DNA from: Tetracentron sinense
Lineage: Eukaryota > Streptophyta > Magnoliopsida > Trochodendrales > Trochodendraceae
NCBI GenBank assembly: GCA_015143295.1
Contig: CM026568.1
Location: 34,666,441 to 34,730,440, forward strand
Length of the DNA: 64,000 bases
Direction: 5' to 3'
The translations under genes were made by a program, and so were the position numbers. This document shows positions 46,659 to 59,238 of the stretch, one piece after another. Each line of letters begins with the position of its first letter. Position 1 is the first letter of the stretch. Under the pieces are notes generated by a model that saw nothing but the letters and a program-made list of their open reading frames with translations, searched no databases and was not told the origin of the DNA.

Positions 46659-49600
46659 CTACAGATTTGAGTGCCCGACCTGAACATGGACCCGATGCCA
46701 TGAAGTGTTCAGTATTCCTCTTAGGTTCCATATGACCTCCACATTTTCGGGTTGGACATTTGCAGCCATATCAACCTGCCCATCAGTAAGAGGAAGATGC
46801 TCCATGAATAGATGCAAACCAAAAACAAAATTATGAATACAAATATCCAATAATTTCAATGGGTCCCACCTAGAAATATTCCAAAGCTCGAAAGTTGATA
46901 TAGATGATCATAACCTATCTGAGCTACTAACTCCCTCCTTAGGGAAGGTAAGAGAATAATAGGGGAAACTGTTTGAAGAAAGTCTATAGATCAAATAGTT
47001 GTTATAATCAGATTGGTTCTTTATTTTGACAGATGAGATCTCCTAGATGGGGCCCGTAAAATGGTTTATATCACAAATTTATCCCTTTTCAAGATTTAGC
47101 TTTGGAGGTTCAAATATCAATTGGTGTGGACACTAAAATATAGCATGTACCACTGACACGAAAGTAACAACTACATACCGCTTTGGCAACTATCTCAGTG
47201 CTCTTTGGGATGTCAGCCGTGGCCGTAAACAACACCCATGCCCATTTATCACTGCTAGTATCATCCGCAATATATGGAATGCCAGTCTTCTGGTATTTGT
47301 CGGCCTCCTCCCATGTCTTGCCACCGTCAATGGATACATCTACCCTCTCAATCCCACGCCCACCTCCAGATACTGCGTATCCACTAATTGTTATCTGCAT
47401 AAAAAATAATAATAAGGAATTCTTTGATAGTCTTGCTGTGTTGGCCTAGGCGCAGCAGCTTGGGTAACCCAAGGCAGTGTACCCACCACCTGAAAGTCAA
47501 TCTTATGGTGAGATTGATACATTTATATTGAAGAAGTATGTGAATGTCTCAGGTGTGATAAATGTTAGCGTACATGAATGAACGCACACAAGTGCTCAAT
47601 ACAATGGGCAATTGCAGCAAGGATTACTAACCTTTCCATGCTTTACCACATCCACGTCCTCCAAGGAGCAAATAACACACTGCCAATCAATCAAAGTTTT
47701 TTATGTATTAGTTGGATAAAGAATTATTACTCTTGCTCTCTCTCTCTCGAATTGGGAAAAAGCTGTAGAATAAATAAAGAGTTTAACTTAAAGTGCAAAG
47801 TAAATACCTGAACGGGAAAATCCATTTGAGGCCTCCTGGTAGACCAATTGATATTTTCCCAATTTACAGTAGGTGGAAACATCTTATAGTCCCTTTGCAT
47901 AAAGAAACCCTGTTACACAGCAATGTAAGCTCAATCGTGTAATATTCAAAAGTCAAGTTAACAGAGAAAATATGTAATTAGATTTAAAAAAAATATAATT
48001 TATTTTTTCCAACCTGACATTCTTCTGCAATTATGCTAATGGAATCCAGCCATTTAACAGAGCGGGCACCAATAACACCAGGGACAACCACACGCAATGG
48101 ATACCCATGATCCCTGTTGAGAGTCTTTGGCAATGTAACATGACAGCAAACTTCAATTAGAACAAAGGTGGTATATTCCTTTTTCTTATTAAAAAAAAAA
48201 AACTATATAAGGAAAACGGAAGGAGAAAAAGATGACCAGTAGTCCTGAATGTGGGAAATGTAGATCCAGTACTCAGTACTCAGTACTCAGGAACTAAGAG
48301 AACATCATGAAGATGTCAAAAGGGCATGATAGACCCACATGCATCAGATGTGTGCTATAACAAATTCCAGGCAGAATATTTCCATGACATAATAGAAGGA
48401 CAAATAAAAGGTAACAAATGGGAAAATAATCAATTATTAGTTGATGCTGTGAATAGTAGCCTTCCACCGTGATGCAAATAAGAAACTCACCAGGTCCATA
48501 GGACACAGGAAGGAGGGGAAAAGAGGAGAAAAACACAAGTATGCGGAGAACAAAACAAACTAGAAACATGCAATTTATTCCTTAACAAGCATAAGAATAA
48601 AGAAAATGAAGATCTTTCAAGTAGTTAAGTATCCCATTTACTTCCAAGAAAGCAAGTTCTTTTACCTCTCCATTCATCTCATAAGCAAGTAAAACATCAG
48701 CTTCAGAGTTTGTTGCCTGATTTAACGGAATCGACGCTTTATAAGGACCCCCATTCTCCTCCTACAAATTTTAAGTTTAACAAAAAATGCTGAATCAAAT
48801 GAAATCCATTGAGCAAGCAATTGATAAAGAACTCCATACACAATATGACTTCTAGAACATGGTTTATAGTGCCATAGTAATCACCTTACACATATCAACG
48901 CTTACGAATTCAACATGTTTTCCTCCTAGTGGTGTGGTTGTTGTCAGCTTAGGTATTCCCACAAGTTCAAGGACGTCTGACAACTTGGCCCCACCCCAAA
49001 CAGCTGAAAAAACTTATAGAAAGGTAAGAAAATAAAAGGAAAAACTGACATTGTTTCCTTTTAGGTTCAGATTAATTAAAATATCGATTGACAATTAAAA
49101 AGAAAGAAAATAAAATGAATGATACAGCTACTTTTGGGAAATCTAGATGGTCTTTCAACAAAATAATGGGCTCTTACCAAGGGCTGCACTTCAAAGTGGG
49201 CCGTACCGGCACAAGACCTGCCTGGCCAGCCTGGGTTAAGGGCAGGCTTGACACTTACTTTTGTGGGGATGGTCCAATATTCAAAGAACAAAAAAAAAAA
49301 AAACCTAGTGAAGGTTTATCAAATTCACTATTCTTCACGTATTGTAACATTTCCAATATATAACAAAACATTGTAATCAACTTCATGTACACCCAAATAC
49401 ATGCTTCTATCACAAAAAGTGCATAAAACATTAAGAATAAATAAAGTTCCCCTAAACTCCGAGATTTGAGGATGGAGAAAGTCTGACACCCGCATCTATA
49501 CTCATATCCTTCTCATGTAGCACAGCAAGACCAATTTAAATATATAACAAGCATTACGGAAATTCGATAAATATAGGAAAGTTTCCAATTTTAAAACTTT

Positions 49601-51133
49601 TATTCTTATCAGACAAAAAAAATATTTTTACAACTTTTTAAAAAAAAAACCTAATTTATATTGGTACAACTAACATTTGATTAGAATGTTTTTATTTATT
49701 TATTACATGAGTATGCACTTATCAGAGTAGTGGCTATATCTGGCCTCTAGGAGTCCAAATGGCCGAATTCCATTAATGCATCCAAGACCACTCTGGTAAA
49801 ATTTGGTCAAAGATCTTCCAAGAACTGTTGGATGATGGGCCCCCTATCACCAGCATGGTTATTGAATTTACCAATATGCCGCCTCATTCTCTTGCATGAT
49901 CATTAAATTTACCAGTATGCTGTTGGTAGAACATTCTTATATCTAGAGATCAGTGCCTTTAGATTTTCTCTGATCCCAATATAACAAAGGCATGTTAGGT
50001 GTATAAAGAAATCCGAAAAGTTGATTGTCGATCCATGATATAGAAAACAAACCATTTCCAATAGCAGCAACGTCCCAGCCAACACCTTTCACTGTTTTAG
50101 TTTTGCTCATTGCAGTCCTTCTATTGCCAGCACACTGTATAGCAAGAAATGGATCAGATTAATGAGATAATTGAAATTGAACCAACAACTCAATTGGATA
50201 TTACTCTTTGCAACAACATTAAGGGAATGGCTGCATCTCAGCCTACCCAACAAAAAAAACTAACAAGAAGTGTAATGTAACTTACTTGTAAAGTGGCAGT
50301 CACATTGTATTTCGGTAGCTTCCTGTAATTTACACTAGGATGTAAATTCGTTGTTCAAGCAATATTGTATAGAAGGACCAAGACATGAAATATCAGGATT
50401 ACCCACTTCCTTTTTCTAGTAAATAGAAGCTTTTATTGATGGAAGAAGAAAAGGGGAGATAAGATTACATTGATGCCATAAATATGTTTTATCACCTGAT
50501 ATCGGCTATAGACAGCTCTTTGGGCTTTTCCACCAAACCAGAGATAGAAACACGGTATCTGCTCCAAAAACATTCCGGCAGTCGGCTTAAAACTTCCTAG
50601 ATGTTAGGGGTAAAAAAATGGAGAAATGAAACTAGGACGTGAATTGACCTTTCAATGTCATCAACTACTGGGATTGGCCCATGGTTTCGCTTGTAGAACA
50701 AATCCACAGGAGTCACATAAGAGGAAATCAAGGCCGAACGGGGAGGCTCGGCATTGAAAGGCACCTACACAAGGAGCAAGAAGAGGAAGATATACATCAA
50801 ACAGTCAGGATATGAATTTGAAGGAGAAAGTTGTGACTATAATTTCATGATTAGAAAGTTCATACAAATCTTAAATAGATGCGAATATTTAGTGGACATG
50901 TTTATCAAGCCAAGATTTCATATTTGCATTAAATGTCGGTTAGTAAAAATATATCAACATGTACTTATTTAGAAAGAGGGGAAGAGGAAACAAGGACCCA
51001 GAGCAAATTATGACGCCCTCCCAGAAAGCATTTCCAAGACTTGAAACTATCAAATCAATCAATCCATAATCATCAGTGCCTTATTTCAACTATTTGGAAT
51101 CGACAACACAAAGTCTCTCTCTCTCTAACTCTT

Positions 51134-51189
<56 letters not shown>

Positions 51190-52016
51190 GCGCACAGGCG
51201 TCTCACACATATCACACGTCTGATTAGAGCTCCCAAATCGAGAAGTTCAATCATATAGATCATCTCAACTGTTTGAGCTATATCAGAGTACCACTTAGCT
51301 TTTCGACGTCAAATTCCAAATATAAAAGAGATTCTCAACTGTAAAAACTCCATTAACACCTACCAATTTCAATTAATTGATCTATGTATCTGCCTCCAAG
51401 TCTACTGATGTGGATACGTCATCCCAAAAGGGATTAGCAAGTGGAAAATCTCAATAAATTTGATATCCGTGTCGATACATAAGAAATTGGCACAAAGTCT
51501 TCTGAAACAGAAAATGCCTTAATCCAAATGAAACCCACATCCGAAAGCAGATTAAAATGTCAGCACACAATCAGTCCGGATTCTAACTTTAGAATCTTCA
51601 CTGTATAAGATAGTCTCTAGTTGATTAGAACAATATATCATGATTTTAGAAACAACCCACTTCCCGATTTGGATTCCTTAGTCCAAAAACTCTTATCAAT
51701 TCAATACAATTTCCCCATATTTGATATATACCCAACCGTACACAGCGAATTTCCTTACTTCGAAGAAAACCCACTTCACCAAATGGACTCTCAGGCGTAA
51801 AACCTTAACCAATTAAGAACCAAAATTCACATATTCATTATCAGACTATACCGGATCGTCAAAACCCACCGATTTGAGCACACCCACTAAGTATAAAATT
51901 ACAGAAATTTTCGAAGATGATGATGATGAAAAGAAGCTCACCTTGGCATTGATTTTCAGGCTTTGGTGACGCGATGGTTCTTGCGAATAATTTGAGGGGC
52001 CTCTGAGGCCTGGCAT
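46659..52016 (-). CDS. SOX: Peroxisomal sulfite oxidase
   Basis: Twelve exons on the - strand: 51942-52016, 50649-50764, 50496-50558, 50286-50322, 50053-50134, 48885-49003, 48666-48761, 48014-48124, 47808-47909, 47632-47679, 47179-47394, 46659-46775. All introns are GT-AG and all phases join, giving 393 residues, the same length as Arabidopsis SOX. It starts [14 protein letters not shown]. The molybdopterin domain contains ATLQCAGNRR with Cys98, the molybdenum ligand, encoded by the first codon of exon 5. The dimerisation domain contains [16 protein letters not shown] and NTSWHRV. The last residues SNL are a type-1 peroxisomal targeting signal. The enzyme oxidises sulfite to sulfate with oxygen. 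There is no heme domain, as in other plant enzymes. It is convergent with FIGL1. Confidence 0.97.
51115..51188. repeat. (CT)n(CA)n compound microsatellite
   Basis: A long CT run passes directly into a CA run in the first intron of SOX. Confidence 0.95.
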
Positions 52017-52074
52017 TCTCAAAGCTTCGATCTTCACAGAGAGACGCTTTGTTGAGCTAGCGGAGAATGATAGC

Positions 52075-52120
52075 ACATCGATAATGCGTAGTGCGTGACA
52101 TCGATAATGTGTAGTGCGTG
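52075..52120 (-). promoter_or_regulatory. 23-bp tandem duplication just upstream of the SOX start
   Basis: Two adjacent 23-bp copies (52075-52097 and 52098-52120) differ by one base (acatcgataatgygtagtgc then gtg). They lie 58-104 bp before the ATG. This could be a 5' UTR or promoter duplication; any regulatory role is inferred. Confidence 0.8.
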
Positions 52121-52233
52121 ATGCTGAGACGATTGAATCGAGGTTTTTCCCAAATTACCCCTCAAGGTTGCCAAAGGGTTGGGGAAACCCGAGTTCCCAA
52201 AAAGTTAAAAAAAATAAAAAATTGGGGTTGTTT

Positions 52234-52445
52234 CGTGGCGGAGCCAGGATTCTCTTATAGGGGACAAACACTAGCCTCAATTTCTTTTTTAGGCCAAGTT
52301 CATGGTCATTGGTCTGTTTTGTAAGAAATATATTTTTTCTTAAAAGCTTAGGAGGCCCGTCTGCCCTGCTCTTAAGTATATATATATATTTTTACAAAAT
52401 TTTAGGAGGGCTTCAGCCTCTGGCCCCATGCAGCTCCGCCCCTAG
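52234..52445. mobile_element. Possible MITE-like element with ggcggagc ends
   Basis: ggcggagccaggattc near 52235 and gcagctccgcccctag near 52442 are short inverted ends around about 200 bp of T-rich sequence. The same ggcggagccagg motif lies at the right border of the repeat near 46158. Low confidence. Confidence 0.35.
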
Positions 52446-53478
52446 GTGTTCTCCAAATGCTCAAATTTTAAAAATCTATCTTAATGTTCCAGGCATAGGA
52501 AAGTTTTAGCACATGTGAACTCCTTTCATTTTAGACTATACATCTAATCCATTTAACGAAAAGACATTTGTGTCCAAGTTTAATTCCTTATCAACCATGT
52601 TGCCCTCTCCATTCCTTATTAACAATGGAGTCCAATTTGTTGATCAAGAAAAGTCTCTTAATATTTCATTATTTATGGATTGAAATTTTAATAAGAGAGC
52701 TTCGTTTTAATAAACTAGTAATCACGAGCGTGAGAGAACGCCATCAACTAAAGAAAAACACTCATTTTTAGGTTTTTTGTGTATTTTTTTAAAATAAATT
52801 ATTTAAAGCATTACATGCTTGATTAATCTAAAGAAAAAAATGTTTATAATCATTACATTTATGAGTTAACCCTTAAATTTCATGTTAGATGATTTTACAC
52901 GTGTTTTTTTTTAATGGTCTACAACTTACAATTGATACGCAAGTTGAAACAAGTTGATACTTCATGTCGATATTGGTCGTGTTCTAAGGTTGAAGATGAT
53001 TTATCGATACATGTACGAACAATAATATCAACATGTATCGATATGTATTAGCTGTATCGACCTAGTATATCAATTAGGTGTATCGACTGATATCGATCCT
53101 ACGTAGAAAAATTTCATTAAAACTTAGAATTTTGTAGATTTTTATCTTTTTTCAAGAATACTCTTACTGAATTCGTCCAAAAACATCAATTAAAGGAGAA
53201 AAATATGAGGAGCTTCATAAAATGAGAATATGAGGGGAGTGGTGAGCTTCTCCCATCTCATGCACATACATAAATCTTTTCCTTATCTTCTTTTAAAACT
53301 AGAAGAAAGTCTAGGTGGTAATGGAGGGGTATTTAAGATTTTTCATAAATGCTAAATTATAAAAAATACTCATAAGCCTCTTTGAGCATTGGGTATTTAG
53401 GGAATAATATCAAACTTGAGGAGCAATCACAAAAAAATAAGAACCTTGGACTTTCAAGAGTTTATTGTCCTTCTATTA
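52446..53478. other. Spacer without gene
   Basis: AT-rich sequence with a cluster of gtatcgat-type motifs around 52930-53100. No coding region or terminal repeats recognised. Confidence 0.4.
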
Positions 53479-54270
53479 GTTGGTGTTTGGTAACACTAAT
53501 CTAAATAGGTAGAGCTTATTTGAAAATTGTACTTAGTTAAACTTTAGATTGTTAAGTTGAATATTAATTGCGTGTCTACATATTTTTGAAGTAGGTGTTT
53601 TACCTCTAAGGTAAAAAAAAAGTTATGAGCTAGTTTTTAAAGTAGATGTTTTTACCTCTCAAATCTCTATTTCAAAAGATGTAGACATGCAATTAGCCTT
53701 TAACTTAACAATCTAAAGTCTAACTAAGGATGCTTTTTAAATAAACTCTACCTATTTAGATTAGTGTTACCAAACGCTAGGGCTGCACAAAGTCTGATCG
53801 GCCCGTTTGTGCGGCTCGACTCAGCTCGGCCCGAAATCAGCTCGAATTTTAGGCTTGATTGAGCCGAGCCTAAAAAAAGCTTGAAAATTCAATCAAGCTG
53901 AGCTTAGGCCAACCCCTGTTTGATTCAGCCCGGCTCGATTGAGGCTCGGTTCGGCCCAAGCTCGGCTAAGCTAGAATATTATTAAAAAAAACAAAAAAAA
54001 ACAAAAAAATTATTTATATATATCATTATTATATATATAAATAATATAAAATATTATTATTTTATTTATATAAAATTTTTTTTATTCAAGTCGAGCTTGA
54101 GCTCGAGCCAAGCTAAGCCCGGCTCAAGCTTGAATCAATTCAGGCCAAGCTGAGCTAGGCTTTTGAATACGGGCTGAGTTTCGAGCCTAGAACAAACCCT
54201 TTCAAGCCGAGCCGGGCTTGGCTAAGCCCGGAAAAGCCCGGCCCGAATACAACCCTACCAAACGCCACAA
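53479..54270. mobile_element. Tourist-like MITE interrupted by a hAT element
   Basis: The left end ttggtgtttggtaacactaa and the right end, read across the inserted hAT element as gttaccaaacgccac, are inverted copies. The long arms share tttagattgttaagtt and the mirrored aacttaacaatctaaa with the element at 42333-42575. The hAT at 53778-54257 sits inside the right terminal repeat. The outer ends are approximate. Confidence 0.75.
53778..54257. mobile_element. Non-autonomous hAT element, 480 bp
   Basis: Starts tagggctgcac and ends atacaaccctа-type sequence. Exact 8-bp duplications CCAAACGC lie at 53770-53777 and 54258-54265. Both ends are rich in gctcggc and gcccggc motifs around an AT-rich centre, as in the FIGL1 intron element. 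Confidence 0.88.
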
Positions 54271-54929
54271 GGAAAATATGGTTATTCTTTGGGGGATAAA
54301 ATATCGTAATTCCCTAATTTGTTTTGATAATAGTATTTTAGTGGATTCACCTCCTAGTTTAATCCAAGATGTCCCCTTTAGGGGCAAAGGACTCAATTTC
54401 GAGTCTAGCGTGGTGGTGGAAAACCTATCATGTGTATAAACCCAATCTAACTCCTAAACCTACTAACCTAGATAAATGATTGACTAAATAAATAATAATA
54501 CTGTAATGGATGGGAGTGAGTCACAGTTTGGATGGGACTGAGTCCCAAAAAAAAAAAAGTCACACTTTGCTCCACTCACCCCTTCGGGTGCAAGAGGACA
54601 TAATTAATGGTGGAGGATGGGGAGTTCCAACTTCCAACCACACTTTGTTCCCATTTCACTAAAAATAAATTGGACAAAACAAGATTTTTGTTAAAATTAA
54701 AAATAAAAAAAAAACTTAATAGGTATATTTTTTAAAAATACAAAATGTCAAAATTTTGTATACAATGGCAAAAATTTAAAGATTGCAACCTACAGGGAAT
54801 TCTGTACTTTCAAAGATTGCAACCTTCACTGGCTCCTAATCTCACTTCATTGGTCTTTGATGAGTTCGGATCACAGTAATTGCAATTCAACTCGGGGAGA
54901 CTTAGGAGTTCAATCATACCCACAAGTCA

Positions 54930-55015
54930 ACACGTGTCCCTTTTAACCCTTATTAACTATGTTTAAAATTTTATCTCTTAGGTTCAACAATCTTACTTTG
55001 GTTTTTAGAAAGAAA
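54930..55015 (+). repeat. Isolated copy of the Mutator-like internal unit
   Basis: caacacgtgtcccttttaac followed by ttaactatg and ttggtttttagaaag matches about two thirds of the repeat unit of the elements at 29569-32496. It stands alone, without terminal repeats. Confidence 0.6.
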
Positions 55016-55606
55016 ACAAAAGCCAACTCATTGCCAATCATTTTTCAATTAGAATCTGGAAAAAGGATCTTGCATATGATGTATTCCATCTACCTCGCGA
55101 GCATCTATCCAATTAAGGTGATCATATTATCTGATCCACCTCATTTTTTTAAAAGCAAAACTAAGGGTTAACAGTTGACAAAAGTTGGTCATGATCAGAT
55201 AGTTAGTCATCCAATTGCGATGAATATTGATCTACAGACAGTCCCAGGTGGGACCCAACATTTAAAGGGTCAAAAACGCGCTTGCATATTCTCAAGAATG
55301 TGGCGTCAGATGTGTTTCTCAGTTCTTCCTCTCCTGAAAAGTGAAAACACACATAAAAGCAACACCAGTGCATGCAAATTACAAAAGGATTGTAAGGTCA
55401 ATGCCATATCCATGTGCATATTTAGATGATATACGCATTGAAACACAAACAAAAGCATAATTTCATCTACAATGTATATTTAACAAGATGGTGTCTTGCT
55501 CATATCCTTCTCTTCCCCTGCTTTAAATTAGATCAAAAGAAGTTTAATCACCTCCTGGCCCTTGAGGTATGCAAACATTTGGGAAGTTGACTTGTCCCAC
55601 TTTAAG

Positions 55607-58600
55607 CTATGCTTCACCATCTACCTTATCACCACCTTTCAGGCGCGCAATCAGTTCATCCTGCACAAAGGACCCACATCTCAGTTATCGCGGATATAAA
55701 GAAAGGAATGTGACAAACCATACATGCTCATCAAAATGAACATCCTAATCATTGGGCCCCATCTAACACATCTATTGAGGATCCTTAAAACCACATGGAT
55801 CAATTGCATCCTCCAGACTGTCAGACAGGGATGGCCCACAATATTACCCGTTTATTGGATGGGATCATCCACTAGATTGGTTTACTGATTGGATAGTGTC
55901 AGTAACCCATATTTCTCTTTAAAAAAGATGGAGCTGTAACAACTTCAATGACAATGTGTGGGTCCTTGCCTTCTTTCCTTTGGTTGGCAAACCTTTCTCC
56001 TTTAGAAGGGCGCGCAGTCTCTCTACAGTCTGAACCTGCAAATCCTTCTCAGATGTACGGCTTGCTTCCCCTACACAATCAAAAATCCATTAAAATATCA
56101 ACACACGCACACACAAACGTAAGTAAAGAGATTAGAGATGTAAGGAACCTCCCCAAGTAAAGAGAAAAAATGGTTGGGATACAGTAAAGAAGAATGTGGA
56201 GGAATTAAGGAGAGGGCCCCCAAGATCAACAAAGATACAAAGGCAGAACCACAGAAGTAACCAAAACAGGAGCCATTTGCTGGAAAGTCCTCAAAACATT
56301 GCACTTGGTATAAAATGAGTAGCTCTCCAACAATCAAAACCATTTACTATTCCAAGGTCCTATAAGCCTGTATAAACTCGATTTTTTTTTCTCCTACGTA
56401 ACCAGAACTGGTACATTCTAGTAGTGCCCAGTGGTTTCAAGTTCATGACTCCAGGTGATTTGACACCATCTGCAATACAACTTAAAGTAAAAACCTTGTA
56501 CCCCAAGGAGTATTGTTCCTAGACATTAACGGAACAACCAATATTGAGGTTCAGGAACTCGAACCTCAGTACCTACTTGATCATGACCATGAATGATGAC
56601 ATATATGTATACTGTTCCCTATCCTGAAATGATATTGGAGCATTAGATTCCATGGAAACCAAAGAAATTGCCTCAATGAAATTTTTTTTCTCAACACATC
56701 TCAGATCAATCAATTCATTTATTAGAAAGGGGGAAGGCCGATCCTTTTCTTCATCCATCTCTACCTATTTCAAATTACACTGGGTCAAGGATGCAAATTA
56801 TGAAATGACAACCCAAGACAGACATCACACTAACCTCAATCCATTTACTTTACCAACTTTTCTTCCTAATAAATTCCAAAGTTAAGAAACTTGATATTCC
56901 AATTTTCTGTTTTTCTTCCTAGTAGGTAAGCTGGGATGGAAAATGTTGCCTCAAGGTTAAAGGCTGCATTGTCCAACTGTCTGCAAATAGCATCTACAAA
57001 CAAGCAAATAGCATCTACAATCAAAATGAATTCCACAGGTTTGCAAAATGTGTGATGGCTTTTGCAATTAATTTCAGCATCCTTGAGTGGTCACAAGCTA
57101 ACAAAATTTGTAATACTGCATGCAGATCAGCGACAATCAAATTTATGAGACAGGTTAGTTGTGTATGGAGTCAAAGATATGAAACCTTGACGAACCTATT
57201 TCCAGTTTGTCCCAAAAAAAAATAAAAATCAGCATGTCCAGTTCATATAACTGATTTATAGAAATATTATCACAGCTTACCTCGTCGAGGACTTCTAGAA
57301 CTATAGGTCATGGCTCTCTTTGAAGCCCTGCCATTTACAGTTTCAGCAGCTCTGGAATAGTTTTAAAAAAAACCACTTGTAAGTGAAACTAAATGAGATT
57401 AAATATGCAAAACCATGACACAAACAGGTAAGTAAGGAATGCCCAGACTCTTATAAGCACCATGTGTCAAATATCATTTCTCAAATAATTTTTATTAAAC
57501 CAATACCTCTTGCCTTTAAAGCTCTCAGTTGTAGCTTTGCCCTTTTCATCCTTTGAACTGGAATCACTCTTTTGTTTCTTTAGTGTGAGAGATCTAATCA
57601 GTATGTTTGCTTGATTGGTCTTTATTATTTGCTCCTCTGGATAGAAAAATGAGTGAAGTGAGCTTTTCCAGTTTGACAATTCATTAAAATTTCCAAACCA
57701 GGCTACTTTATGTAAAAGATGTTGCCGTAACTCTCTTCTAGAGTATCAAAGAATTAAACGTGAAAATAATTAATTCAGCATGTTATAAAAACGAAATTAC
57801 AAACATGCAGGCTGCAAATGCCCAACACATAGATAAAAAAATAGAAATTGTTTTCATTCATATGCAAAGAAGCAAAGACCAATAAAATTAGAAAGCTAGC
57901 TTTTGGCAATTTCCTGGGCGGTATAACCCCCCAGACTCTGCTCATCTTGTACTCTTCTGTTGCTTAGGTTTTTTTCTTCTTTCCTTGTTCTCTCCCAAAT
58001 AAAAAATAAAATTAGAATCATTGCACGGATTGAAATTCAAGGAATGCTCCTTGCAATCTTTAAAAAAAAAAGAAATTAGGTGACAATTTAAAAAAAAAAA
58101 AAAACAAGTCAGGCGAAATCCACAAAATTACAGGAATGTCAGTCTGAATCAGGAACTGATAAAGCTCATGGAGGCTTTCCAAGTCAAAGAGGTAACCCAT
58201 TTGGAGGATCATTCAATATCAGCAAAAGAACCTCAGAGGTCTAAAATAGGAATCTAATATAGTTTTTTTGGAGATTGCAATAAAGTAAAGAAGAAATACT
58301 GCAAACATTTGTTTCTTTTGTGAGCAAATATGCAAAAGGAAAAGAAAGTCCAAGAAATGTGCATCATTTGGATTTAGAGACTCGTTCCTGGAAATTTGAA
58401 AAGTAGAAGTTAAAACCAAATACGAACATCAGAATAAGTTTTCTGCTTTTAAATCTTCAGCTAAAAAAGGCTGCATATTAAATAAAAAACTCGTTTAACA
58501 ACATAATGAAAAAAAAAAAACCAGCAAATACAAACTTATAATAACACCCCCCAAAAAAATTAGCAGCAAGGATATTAAAATACCCATTGACCTATTCAGT

Positions 58601-59238
58601 CCCCGATATGAAGATATGGAAGATCAACCCCCATGAGTTTTGGAGCATCTGACCAGAAACTTCTAATGGCTAAGAGACTGCAAAGATTACTTACGAATAT
58701 GATGAAGTTCAGCAGAGCTAGATCATATACATACTAAAATCTCCTAAATAGTAGTTGGTTATCTGCAATGGTAAATACCTTGCTTGGCCCAATGAAAACA
58801 TATCGATGAGCTCATAATAAAAGATGAACAAAATTTCAAATCTTTAAAATATAAAAAATTCCTCCAGAATAAAAAATATATTAAAATAATTGATTCTTCT
58901 CGAACACAAATGTAGAATTGTACATCACACATACATGAATAATTTGCAAGACTTTGTAAAAGTAGAAATGATTTAAAAGCTAGGATGTTAAAAGCAAAAC
59001 CACACCTGGCGGTGAGGTGTCGCGATCACAAATATATACTCGCATCCCACCCTGCACAAAGTTTTCAAGATATAAACAAGAAGTCAATATGGAGAGAAAA
59101 CGTTTGTGACTGCTGGAATTTAATATGATTAATTGTAGTATAGCAAGATTTATAACAACTGATCTATACACAACTAAAAGGACCATAATTAGCATAGTTT
59201 CCAACCTGATAAGGGGGTGCAGGAAGATTCACAACCAT
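55607..59238 (-). CDS. Small SAP-domain protein, 5' end uncertain
   Basis: Exons on the - strand: 59206-59238 (candidate first), 59006-59051, 57507-57636, 57281-57351, 55970-56070, 55607-55660. All phases join. The conserved part reads [35 protein letters not shown], a Ser/Lys-rich linker, then the SAP motif [30 protein letters not shown] and stops at [11 protein letters not shown] domains bind DNA or RNA in the nucleus. Resemblance is to short plant SAP proteins of about 160 residues, from memory and not checked. From the ATG at 59238 the product is about 144 residues. The frame remains open upstream of that ATG, so another start or an earlier exon is possible. The intron after 55970 begins GC, not GT. 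Confidence 0.8.
55661..55969 (-). other. GC-AG intron inside the SAP domain
   Basis: On the - strand the donor is AAG/GCAAGG and the acceptor TTTGTGCAG/GATG. Joining them keeps the SAP motif in frame; no GT donor is present at the exon end. GC-AG introns are a known minor class, and AG/GCAAG is their consensus. Confidence 0.8.

Noticed and set aside
49076..49363. Open frames in SOX intron 6, and a gggctgc...gcttgac segment like a hAT derivative
   Set aside because: No matching 8-bp duplication could be found, so no element was called; the frames have no domain.
51041..51258. Frames encoding (SL)n and (HT)n
   Set aside because: Translations of the CT/CA microsatellite.
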